NCBI GenBank assembly: GCA_014193395.1
Contig: BJHT01000046.1
Span: 1-32,261 of the forward strand
Length of the DNA stretch: 32,261 nt
DNA from: Verrucomicrobiota bacterium
GTDB lineage: Bacteria > Verrucomicrobiota > Verrucomicrobiia > Limisphaerales > BJHT01
Direction: 5' to 3'
A model generated the notes under the pieces. That model was not told where the DNA came from. It did no database searches and saw only the letters and a program-made list of their open reading frames with translations. The translations under genes and the position numbers were made by a program. Shown here piece after piece: positions 25,496 to 32,261 of this stretch. Numbering within the stretch: the first letter of the stretch is position 1; the number at the start of each line of letters is the position of its first letter.

Positions 25496-27343
25496 TTAAT
25501 CCTTTTTCTTTTTGAGCAGGGTGACTTTGCCGGACTTGGGGTCGGTGCTGACGTTGGGATTCACCGCCGCCCCGGCCACCGCCGCAGCGGTCTTGCCGTC
25601 GTTGGCCTTGGTGATCTTCATCTGGAGGATGGTTAGCAGGTTTTGGACAGTCCAGTAAAGGGTCAATCCGGCGGAGAAATTGTAGAGGAACACCATGAAC
25701 ATGAGCGGCATGTATTTCATGATTTTCTGCTGCGTCGGGTCCATGCCGGGCGCGGGCGGGGTGAGGCCGGCCTGGATGAGCATGGTGACGCCCATGAGCA
25801 GGGGCATGGGGTTCACGGGGAAGTTGATGCCGGGAATCATCCACACGGTGTCGGACTGCGAGAGGTCGCAGGCCCAGAGGAAGCTGGCGCCGCGCAGTTC
25901 GATGGCGCTCTGGAGCATGGTGTAGAAACCGAAGAAGACAGGAATCTGGATGACCATCGGCAGGCAGCCGGCCATGGGGCTGACTTTGTTTTCCTTCATG
26001 AACTCCATCAGCTTGAGGTTCATCTTCTTGGGGTCGTCCTTGTATTTTTCCTGCAGCGCCTTCATCTGCGGCTGGAGGGCGGACATGCGCTTCATCGAGC
26101 GGGTGCTGTGGTTGGTCAGCGGCCAGAAAGTGAGCTTGATGATGACGGTGATGGCGATGATCGCGAGGCCGTAGGACAGGCCGAAGGTGTGCAGCGCGTT
26201 CATGCAGAGCAGGAGCGCCTTGGCGAAGAAACCGAAGAAGCCGTCGAACTCCATGATGCGGTCGATGCTGTTACCGAAGTCGGAGCCGAGGCGGGCGAGG
26301 TTGTGATACTCCTTGGGGCCGGTGAAGACGGTGAACTGGTGTTCGAGCTGTGCGCCCGGGGCGAGCACGCTGGCGGCGTAGGCGAAGGCGGTCAGGTAGC
26401 CGAACGGGTGGGCCACGGTCTTCGTGTCCTGCGCGAGGGCCTCGCGGCTGGGCGCGGGGAGATCAACGCGGTGCGCGATGACCTGCGATGCGGGCACCTT
26501 GGGCATCGCGATGATGGTGTAGAACTGGTTGAAGACGGCGGCCCACGTGTAATTGGTGCCGGACGGACTGGAGTACTCACGGCGCGGCGTGCCGGAGCAG
26601 CCGAGGGTTTGGTTGGCGAAGTAGGTTTCGCGGGTGGCCTCGGCCTTCGCACCATCGAACCACATCAGGCCCATTTTCGTGGCGTCGTCGTGCGGGCCGA
26701 TGGGCGTGGCGGTGCCAATGACAAGCTCGTGCGCGGGGAGCGCGAGCGGGGTGGCGCCGCGGTTTTCAAGGCGGACGGTGGTGTTGAGGAGATAGTTCGT
26801 CGCGTTGAGCTGGAACTGTTTCACCAGCACGAGGCCGTTGGTGAGCTGTTTCTCGGCACGGATGGTGTCGCCGGTTTTAGAGAGCTTGAACGGGGCGGCG
26901 TCTTGCAACGCGGGCGCACCCAAGAGGGCGAAAGCGGGCACGGGCGCGTCACCATTGAGCGCGGCGAAATTGGTGGCGTTTTGATTTTTCTTGGAACACC
27001 CGACGGCCTCGGGGAAGCCGGTCAGTTCCACCCGCTTGAGGCCGCCGCCGTGGGAGGTGACGACGAAGCGCGCGACTTTGCTTTCGAGCGTCAGGGTCGT
27101 CTCGGGACCGTTCACGGAAGGCACGATCGCCGAAGTGAGGGGCGACAGCTCGGGGCGGGACGGGGTGGCGGGAGCGGGCGTTGGCGTGGCGGGCGCGGTG
27201 CCGGGGGCGGCGGCGTTCGTTACGGCGTTGGTACCGGCCCGCGGCGGTTGCGGCACGGGCGGGTAAAGCTTGTTGACGAGTGGGAACCACAGCAGCAACA
27301 GCACGAACGAAATGATGAGAATGACAACGGATTTGCGGTCCAT
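25496..27343 (-). CDS. yidC: Membrane protein insertase YidC
   Basis: This 615-aa insertase has an N-terminal membrane helix (~6-24), a Pro/Ala-rich linker (~30-65), a large periplasmic beta domain (~80-345), and the conserved five-helix insertase core from ~365 onward. In the core, IIAITVIIKLTFWPLTNHST (395-414) carries K403 at the usual position of the positively charged groove residue. Other core blocks are SMKRMSALQPQMKALQEKYK and PMAGCLPMVIQIPVFFGFY. It inserts and folds inner-membrane proteins with or without SecYEG. The ATG follows the yidD stop without a gap, so translation is coupled. The protein is the long, Gram-negative-type form. Confidence 0.97.
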   Translation of the reverse strand: MDRKSVVILIISFVLLLLWFPLVNKLYPPVPQPPRAGTNAVTNAAAPGTAPATPTPAPATPSRPELSPLTSAIVPSVNGPETTLTLESKVARFVVTSHGGGLKRVELTGFPEAVGCSKKNQNATNFAALNGDAPVPAFALLGAPALQDAAPFKLSKTGDTIRAEKQLTNGLVLVKQFQLNATNYLLNTTVRLENRGATPLALPAHELVIGTATPIGPHDDATKMGLMWFDGAKAEATRETYFANQTLGCSGTPRREYSSPSGTNYTWAAVFNQFYTIIAMPKVPASQVIAHRVDLPAPSREALAQDTKTVAHPFGYLTAFAYAASVLAPGAQLEHQFTVFTGPKEYHNLARLGSDFGNSIDRIMEFDGFFGFFAKALLLCMNALHTFGLSYGLAIIAITVIIKLTFWPLTNHSTRSMKRMSALQPQMKALQEKYKDDPKKMNLKLMEFMKENKVSPMAGCLPMVIQIPVFFGFYTMLQSAIELRGASFLWACDLSQSDTVWMIPGINFPVNPMPLLMGVTMLIQAGLTPPAPGMDPTQQKIMKYMPLMFMVFLYNFSAGLTLYWTVQNLLTILQMKITKANDGKTAAAVAGAAVNPNVSTDPKSGKVTLLKKKKD

Positions 27344-27646
27344 TTAGAGAAGGCCTTTCGCGGACTTGGCCGCAACGGAATGCGCGGCGCAGCAGGAGTG
27401 GGCGGTGCGCGGCGGCACGGGATCGTGGCCGCAGCCGCCCCACGGATGACACCGGGCGAGCCGCCGCGCGGTGAGCCAGACGCCGGCCAGCGCGCCGTGA
27501 GATTGAACCGCCGCGAGCGCGTATGCCGAGCACGAGGGCGTGAATCGGCACGCGCCCGCCGGACTGAGCAACGCCGTCAGCACCGGCGAGATGGCCAGTT
27601 GGTACAGCTTCAGCAGCGCGGTCAGCAGATGTTGCGCGGGGTTCAC
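27344..27646 (-). CDS. yidD: Membrane protein insertion efficiency factor YidD
   Basis: This 100-aa protein has the YidD signature [20 protein letters not shown] and then [18 protein letters not shown]. The C-terminal ~25 residues, rich in Cys/Ala/Lys, go beyond the family core. It helps YidC-dependent insertion in other bacteria. The start is a GTG at 27646 that overlaps the rnpA stop (GTGA arrangement); upstream in-frame sequence to 27913 is antisense-like noise inside rnpA and is not used. Confidence 0.92.
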   Translation of the reverse strand: MNPAQHLLTALLKLYQLAISPVLTALLSPAGACRFTPSCSAYALAAVQSHGALAGVWLTARRLARCHPWGGCGHDPVPPRTAHSCCAAHSVAAKSAKGLL

Positions 27647-28020
27647 GGGGTGAATTTCAACAGACGGGCGTGGCGCAGGGCGGCGAGCAGGTCGCGCTCG
27701 ACCTGGGCGTAATCCTTGCCGGCGATGGACGGGCGGGCGACGAGCACCAAATCCACGGGCGCGAGAAACTGGTTTTGATGCAACCGGTAACTCTCGCGCA
27801 GCAGGCGGCGGGCGCGGTTGCGCACCACTGCGGGACCAATTCGCTTCGGGGTGATGACGGCCAGCCGGGAAACGCTCTCGGGTGCGAGCACCATCCAGTT
27901 GGCGATCAGGCAACCATTCACCGTGCGGCGGCCCTGCGCCTTGATCCGCGTAAAATCACGTCCCTGCTTGATGTGCCGGGAGTGAGGCAGAGCCAGCGGA
28001 CGCGGCGAAGAGACAGGCAT
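27643..28020 (-). CDS. rnpA: RNase P protein component
   Basis: This 125-aa protein carries the RNase P protein hallmark RNRARR (67-72, in [12 protein letters not shown]), preceded by the [10 protein letters not shown] strand and followed by a basic C-terminal half. It binds the RNase P RNA and helps process tRNA 5' leaders. The ATG at 28020 begins [16 protein letters not shown]; the frame is open to 28182 but runs back into rpmH. It sits between rpmH (14 bases upstream) and yidD (4-base overlap). Confidence 0.92.
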   Translation of the reverse strand: MPVSSPRPLALPHSRHIKQGRDFTRIKAQGRRTVNGCLIANWMVLAPESVSRLAVITPKRIGPAVVRNRARRLLRESYRLHQNQFLAPVDLVLVARPSIAGKDYAQVERDLLAALRHARLLKFTP

Positions 28021-28034
28021 GACGCCTGAAAAGA

Positions 28035-28172
28035 TTACACCGGTGTCAATCGCTTGCGCCCGACGCGACGGCGGTTGTTGAGGACCCCACGACCGGCCTT
28101 GGTGGCCATGCGGCTGCGGAAGCCGTGCTGGCGCTGGCGGCGAATTTTCGACGGTTGATACTGGCGTTTCAT
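28035..28172 (-). CDS. rpmH: 50S ribosomal protein L34
   Basis: This 45-aa protein reads [18 protein letters not shown], then [20 protein letters not shown], a canonical L34 with very high Arg/Lys content. It is the first gene of the rpmH-rnpA-yidD-yidC-jag operon, which in many bacteria lies next to dnaA/oriC; neither dnaA nor DnaA-box clusters are seen here. A sigma70-like promoter is proposed at 28246-28273. Confidence 0.98.
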   Translation of the reverse strand: MKRQYQPSKIRRQRQHGFRSRMATKAGRGVLNNRRRVGRKRLTPV

Positions 28173-28473
28173 AAGCTGGCAAAAGTCACAGACCGGCCGT
28201 TGATCGGCCATCCCACCCACGTCCGCGCCTGGCACGGAGCGGCGGACACTAGCAGTGACGGAGGGCGTGTCAAGCGGGCCGAACGGGTCCGGAGAAATCA
28301 GGGCGATACCCGGTCCGGCGCTCATGGGCGGGCGGGAGGCACCCGGTCGCAGCGGCGTGAAATCGGCGAGGACCCGGGTGTTCCGCGCGCCGCCGCCAGC
28401 GTGCAACCACCGCCACCAGCGAGCCGGACGCGCGTCGGATCCAACTCACGAGTTCCGCCCGTTCCCGCAATGC
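28173..28473. other. Leader/promoter region of rpmH, downstream of uvrB
   Basis: 301 bp between the uvrB stop and the rpmH start, both on the minus strand. It carries the proposed rpmH promoter. No gene or convincing terminator of uvrB was seen. Confidence 0.5.
28246..28273 (-). promoter_or_regulatory. rpmH: Candidate sigma70 promoter for rpmH operon
   Basis: On the minus strand a perfect -35 TTGACA (28273-28268) is followed after 16 bases by TAGTGT (28251-28246), a weak -10. Transcription would begin around 28240, leaving a leader of roughly 65-70 bases before the L34 start. The spacing is slightly shorter than the 17-base optimum. Confidence 0.5.
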
Positions 28474-30570
28474 TCACGTCGCCCCGGGCAGCGCCGGCGC
28501 GCGGCCTTTGCGAGACTTGCCGCCAGCAGCGCCCGCGCGACCGCCACCGGCGTTGCGCTTTGGTTTGCCGTAATTGACCGCGGTCACCGCGGTCGTGTCG
28601 GGCTGGCCGCCGGTGCCGCGCTTGAGTTCGCGAATCTGATCGCGCAGGAGCGCGGCTTTTTCGAATTCGAGATTGTCCGCGGCGGTGATCATTTCGGCTT
28701 CGAGTTCGCGCAGGGTTTCGGTGACGTCGAAGTTTTTCGCGGACTCGCGCAGCACGGCGTCGGCGCGGGCATAGACTTCTTTTTGCGAGCTGAGGCTTTC
28801 CTCGACGGCGCGGGTGACGCTGCGGGGCGTGATGTGATGTTCGCGGTTGTAGGCGAGCTGCCGCTGGCGGCGGTAGTCGGAGATGGCGAGGAATTTCTTG
28901 ATGCTCTCGGTCATCACGTCGGCGTAGAGGATGACCTCGCCGTTGAGATGCCGCGCGGCGCGACCGGCGGTCTGAATGAGGCTGGTGACGGAGCGGAGAT
29001 AGCCTTCCTTGTCGGCGTCGAGAATGCCGACGAGCGAGACCTCGGGCAGGTCGAGACCTTCGCGCAGCAGGTTGATGCCGACGAGCACATCGAACTCGCC
29101 CTTGCGCAGGGACCGCAGGATTTCCACGCGCTCGATGGCGTCGATCTCGCTGTGGAGATAGCGCACACTGATGCCGACATCGCGCAGGTAATCGGTCAGC
29201 TCCTCGGCCGTGCGCTTGGTGAGCGTGGTCACGAGGATGCGCTGCTTCAGGTCGGTGCGAAGGCGGATTTCATTGATCAAATCGTCGATCTGGCCCTTGA
29301 GCGGGCGCACCGAGACCTTCGGGTCCACGAGGCCGGTCGGGCGGACGATTTGCTCGACCACCTGCTGGCGGGACAACTCGAGTTCGCGCGGCGCTGGCGT
29401 GGCGCTGACGTAGAGCGTCTGGCCCTGCATGGACTGGAATTCCTCGAAGTTAAGCGGGCGGTTGTCGAGCGCGCTGGGCAGGCGGAAGCCGTGCTCGACG
29501 AGCGTCGTCTTGCGCGAGCGATCGCCCGCATACATGCCGCCGATCTGCGGCAGCGTGGCGTGCGATTCGTCGATGACCAGGAGGTAATCCTTGGGGAGAA
29601 AATCCAGCAGCGTGCAGGGTTTCGTGCCGGGCGCGCGGCCAGCGATGTGCCGCGAGTAATTCTCGATGCCGGAGCAGAAGCCCATTTCCTCCATCATCTC
29701 CAGGTCGTATTCGGTGCGCATCTTGATGCGCTGGGCTTCGAGGAGCTTGCCGTTCGCCTCGAACCACGCGATCCGCTCGCCGAGTTCCTCGCCGATGGTG
29801 AGGATGGCGCGCTTGAGCTTGTCGGCCGTGGTGACGAACTGTTTGCCCGGATAAACCGTGAGCGCCTCGAGTTCCTCGAACTTGTGCCCGGTCAGCGGAT
29901 CGAAGCGCGAGATGCGGTCGATCTGGTCGCCGAAAAACTCGAAGCGCAGGGCGTCCTCGGTGTAGCCGGGGCACAGCTCGACGGTGTCGCCGCGCACGCG
30001 GAAATTGCCGCGCGTAAACTCGATGTCGTTGCGGTTGTACTGGATGTCCACCAGCCGCATCAAAAACTGGTCGCGCGAAATCTCCTGTCCCACGCGCAGC
30101 GGAATCACCATCGCCTCGTAATCCTCGCGGCTGCCGATGCCGTAGATGCACGACACACTGGCGACCACGATCACGTCGCGCCGCGCGAAGAGCGAACTCA
30201 TCGTCGAGAGCCGCAGCCGCTCGATCTCTTGGTTAATCGAGGAGTCCTTTTCGATGAACGTGTCCGTGCGCGGGATGTAGGCCTCGGGCTGGTAGTAGTC
30301 GAAGTAGCTGACGAAGTACTCGACGGCGTTGTGGGGGAAGAAGCCCTTGAACTCGGCGTAGAGCTGTGCGGCGAGGGTTTTGTTGTGCGAGATCACCAGC
30401 GTCGGGCGGTTCACGTTGCGGATGACATTGGCGATGCTGAACGTCTTGCCCGACCCTGTCACGCCGAGGATCGTCTGATGTTTCACGCCCGCCAGCAGCG
30501 CGTCGGTCATCTTCTGAATGGCCTGGGGCTGGTCGCCGGCGGGGGAGTACGAGGAAACGAGTTCGAACAT
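28474..30570 (-). CDS. uvrB: UvrABC system protein B
   Basis: This 698-aa UvrB has Walker A GVTGSGKT (36-43), the DNA-inserting beta-hairpin [20 protein letters not shown] (89-108), helicase motif DESHATLP (~mid-protein), the QTAGRAARH motif VI, and a C-terminal UVR motif [17 protein letters not shown] that contacts UvrC. It is the damage-verification helicase of nucleotide excision repair. The length matches the family. The ATG at 30570 begins [18 protein letters not shown], exactly the expected N-terminus. The tail after the UVR motif is Gly/Lys-rich and not conserved. It is not close to uvrA or uvrC in this window. Confidence 0.98.
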   Translation of the reverse strand: MFELVSSYSPAGDQPQAIQKMTDALLAGVKHQTILGVTGSGKTFSIANVIRNVNRPTLVISHNKTLAAQLYAEFKGFFPHNAVEYFVSYFDYYQPEAYIPRTDTFIEKDSSINQEIERLRLSTMSSLFARRDVIVVASVSCIYGIGSREDYEAMVIPLRVGQEISRDQFLMRLVDIQYNRNDIEFTRGNFRVRGDTVELCPGYTEDALRFEFFGDQIDRISRFDPLTGHKFEELEALTVYPGKQFVTTADKLKRAILTIGEELGERIAWFEANGKLLEAQRIKMRTEYDLEMMEEMGFCSGIENYSRHIAGRAPGTKPCTLLDFLPKDYLLVIDESHATLPQIGGMYAGDRSRKTTLVEHGFRLPSALDNRPLNFEEFQSMQGQTLYVSATPAPRELELSRQQVVEQIVRPTGLVDPKVSVRPLKGQIDDLINEIRLRTDLKQRILVTTLTKRTAEELTDYLRDVGISVRYLHSEIDAIERVEILRSLRKGEFDVLVGINLLREGLDLPEVSLVGILDADKEGYLRSVTSLIQTAGRAARHLNGEVILYADVMTESIKKFLAISDYRRQRQLAYNREHHITPRSVTRAVEESLSSQKEVYARADAVLRESAKNFDVTETLRELEAEMITAADNLEFEKAALLRDQIRELKRGTGGQPDTTAVTAVNYGKPKRNAGGGRAGAAGGKSRKGRAPALPGAT

Positions 30571-31201
30571 CGGGGCGCAACTATGGGCGCGCCGGCAGGG
30601 GTGTCAAACGATGGGGCAGACGCGGAGGTTGGCAGAAAAATGGGGGCAGAAAAAAAGGACGGAAGGGGGGCTGCGGAGCCGTTCGAGCGCGGCGGACAAT
30701 CCGCACAGTCATTACACCTTCCAAGGAATCGCAAAGGAATGGCGGCGAAGGAATGAAGCCCCGGCCTGTCGTCCGTCCGCTCGAATTCCTGAACCTCCTT
30801 CTCTCCCCCATTCCTTTGCCTCCATTCCTTTGCCTTCATTCCCCTCCCATTCCCTTGCCCTAAATTCCTTTGCCTAAAATCCCGGCCCGATTTCTCTGCC
30901 AAACTTCCGCAACTCCGTCGCGCGCTCCTCGTCGTGCCTTGAATTCAGGATTCTCTTTCCCCACCCCCTGCCCGCGCTGCACCCCTGACTCTTCGGCGCC
31001 GCCAAAACCGTTGGAACTGAGAAACCACACGATGAACTCAGAGCGAAACAGAACCGGCTTCGGCTTCAGAAAGGCACCAGTCAGTGAGCCAATCCCGGCC
31101 AGCGAATTCCTGGGCTTCTCTCAGTTCATCGTGTCGTTGTGGTCCCTGCGAATCGGCGCGGCCGGATCGTTACGACCGGTTCGTCTCCCGCGGTCGGGCA
31201 G
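30571..31201. other. Repeat-rich intergenic region, no gene
   Basis: 631 bp upstream of uvrB hold the ATTCCTTTGCC-type units (30723-30878) and otherwise nothing recognisable. Open frames here are low-complexity. The uvrB promoter should be within ~30600-30700, but no strong match was found. Confidence 0.45.
30723..30878. repeat. Inverted cluster of ATTCCTTTGCC units
   Basis: Inverse units (GGAATCGCAAAGGAATGGCG, then GCGAAGGAATGAAG) at 30725-30757 face forward units at 30809-30878 (CATTCCTTTGCCT, CCATTCCTTTGCCTTC, CATTCCCTTGCCC, AATTCCTTTGCC). The layout mirrors the perfect repeat at 3913-3989, with more drift and a longer loop. Confidence 0.7.
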
Positions 31202-32122
31202 TTACTTCCCCGCCGCCAGCGCGGCGCGCGCGTCGTCGATGACTTGCTCGAGAGCCTTCGTATCGACCGGCGTTGAGGGAACGCCATCCTTGGGAATCTC
31301 CAGCTTCGCGACCCAGGCCACGCCGTTGAGCAGCACCGTGCGGAAGCTGTCGTTGCCCAGATTCGCATGGACATGCAGCCCGGTGAATCCGAAGCCACGG
31401 CCGCCATCGGGCCGCTCGTAAACCCACGCCATGTGCTGCGGCTTGCCGGCGGCGACGTCCGCATGCACGAACTCATTCCCGCCCCGGTCGCTCCGATTCT
31501 TGCCGGCGGTGTTCAGCGGCGGCAGATCAGAGAGGATCGGCGTGACGCCCTTTTCGTCGGGGACAAATCGCATGTGGTAATACCATTCGTCCCGCACGCT
31601 GAATGGCTTCACGCCGCGGGCCACCGGATGATCGGGGAACTGGTGGTACTTCGGTGTCCACCAGGGATTCACCGAATAGAAAGTCTCGAAGTAGCCACCC
31701 ATCCAACTCAGGTAATTGTTGCCCGCCTCCCCCTTGTTCACTTCCACTCCAAAGTGCAGCGCCCCGAAGCCGGCTCCCCGCTTAATCGCGGCCGCGATAT
31801 TCGGATCCGTCGCCGCGCGCTGGCCGTGGTTGAGCGCGACAATGATGGCATCGGCGTGGCCCACATCCTTCGGCCAATGCTTGGTCGAATAGAGGACGCA
31901 GTGAACGCCCGGATAGGCCGCGTGCAACGCCCGGGCGAGCAGTATTTCGCCCGCCATGAACTCATGGTTGCCGCGACCGCCGTGGGTCCCCGCATCACCG
32001 ATGAAGATGATCTTCTTCACCTCCTTGCCGGCATTTTTCTGACCATCGTAGTCGAAGAGATCCCGGTCGGCGGCGAAGGCGGACCGGACCAGGAATAGGG
32101 TGTGTGACGAATTTGTAACCAC
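31202..32122 (-). CDS. ThuA-domain protein with apparently truncated N-terminus
   Basis: This protein (~306 aa) has a ThuA-like, glutamine-amidotransferase-related fold: KKIIFIGDAGTHGGRGNHEF at ~36-55, HADAIIVALNHGQ, GFGALHFGVEV, ARGVKPFSVRDEWYYHMRF, and GRGFGFTGLHVHAN. ThuA-family proteins are linked to sugar metabolism (trehalose/disaccharide use); the exact activity here is unknown. Family members of this type are exported, but this frame opens with VTNSSHTLFLVRSAFAADRD, a hydrophobic segment lacking the usual basic start. A transposase remnant ends ten bases upstream (stop 32132-32134, GTG start 32122), so the original signal peptide may have been lost. The GTG start at 32122 is the only upstream option. 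Confidence 0.82.
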   Translation of the reverse strand: MVTNSSHTLFLVRSAFAADRDLFDYDGQKNAGKEVKKIIFIGDAGTHGGRGNHEFMAGEILLARALHAAYPGVHCVLYSTKHWPKDVGHADAIIVALNHGQRAATDPNIAAAIKRGAGFGALHFGVEVNKGEAGNNYLSWMGGYFETFYSVNPWWTPKYHQFPDHPVARGVKPFSVRDEWYYHMRFVPDEKGVTPILSDLPPLNTAGKNRSDRGGNEFVHADVAAGKPQHMAWVYERPDGGRGFGFTGLHVHANLGNDSFRTVLLNGVAWVAKLEIPKDGVPSTPVDTKALEQVIDDARAALAAGK

Positions 32123-32131
32123 CGCGGGCGG

Positions 32132-32261
32132 TCACGCGGCGAGCTGGGTCTGAAATTGCCGGGAGTGGTTGATCTGCTCCCAGCATTCGTCCCAGCGATG
32201 GCTCTTCAGGGCGCAGCGCAGCGCCAGGATGTTTTCGGCACCGACTTCGGTCCAGTGCATG
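32132..32261 (-). mobile_element. Transposase C-terminal fragment (probably ISKra4-like), 5' part outside window
   Basis: An open frame from the right edge to a stop at 32132-32134 includes MHWTEVGAENILALRC, then HRWDECWEQI. The pattern 'W..GA..ILALR......W...W' is the usual end of ISKra4-type transposases, from memory. Only the last ~43 residues are visible. The element continues past the window; no terminal repeat could be identified. Confidence 0.65.

Noticed and set aside
25643-27712. Plus-strand 689-aa open frame opposite yidC
   Set aside because: It is the antisense of yidC and yidD; GC-rich DNA keeps it open. It has no recognisable domain.
28173-28473. Chromosome origin next to rpmH
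   Set aside because: Although rpmH often lies near oriC, no dnaA gene or DnaA-box cluster is seen and uvrB occupies that side.
28255-30756. Plus-strand 833-aa open frame opposite uvrB
   Set aside because: It mirrors uvrB on the other strand and carries no protein motif.

Overview
The window looks like a chromosomal segment of a GC-rich verrucomicrobial bacterium, most likely a subdivision 3 (Pedosphaera/Limisphaera-like) lineage. The reasons are a pseudopilin with a conserved cleavage motif and a C-terminal ADGH segment, a ThuA-domain protein, a DUF4159 protein, two MoxR ATPases, an HzsA-related surface protein with a haem-c motif, and intergenic DNA full of short inverted-repeat elements. 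The assignment rests on protein character and not on a marker gene, so it is an inference. No tRNA, rRNA, CRISPR array or prophage was seen.

Layout, left to right. 1-2340 (minus): a TPR/AAA+ ATPase gene followed by a membrane-anchored TPR protein that runs off the left edge. 2647-3681 (plus): a sugar-phosphate isomerase/epimerase-like TIM barrel with a clear terminator. 3739-4561: a repeat-rich gap with two perfect inverted repeats. 4562-5620 (minus): a secreted protein of unknown function. 5621-6636: a gap holding copy 1 of a 161-bp MITE-like element. 6637-8944 (plus): a histidine kinase overlapping a NarL/LuxR-type response regulator. 8962-10027 (minus): a lipoprotein and a pseudopilin in an overlapping pair. 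10227-12968 (minus): a large HzsA-related surface protein. 12969-14269: a long gap with MITE copy 2. 14270-16928 (plus): MoxR, DUF58 and a CPBP-like membrane protein. 17384-19758 (minus): an MFS and an EamA transporter. 20068-24536 (minus): a run of genes read as membrane-anchored protein, DUF4159 protein, MoxR, a 67-aa protein, and a prenyltransferase/squalene-oxidase-repeat protein. 25022-28172 (minus): the classic rpmH-rnpA-yidD-yidC-jag operon with a recognisable promoter. 28474-30570 (minus): uvrB. 31202-32122 (minus): a ThuA-domain protein whose N-terminus looks damaged. 32132-32261 (minus): the C-terminal end of a transposase.

How the genes relate. Housekeeping functions (L34, RNase P protein, YidC/YidD membrane insertion, KhpB/Jag, UvrB) sit beside envelope and accessory genes. 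Both MoxR genes lie in the kind of neighbourhood (DUF58 or DUF4159) usually linked to envelope-associated MoxR-AAA+/von Willebrand systems. Their partner genes are split over two oppositely oriented clusters, about 4 kb apart, with two transporters between them.

The most unusual content is non-coding. There are at least four families of short inverted or direct repeats, some of them perfect. One is a 161-bp element present twice in opposite orientation with 27-bp terminal inverted repeats.
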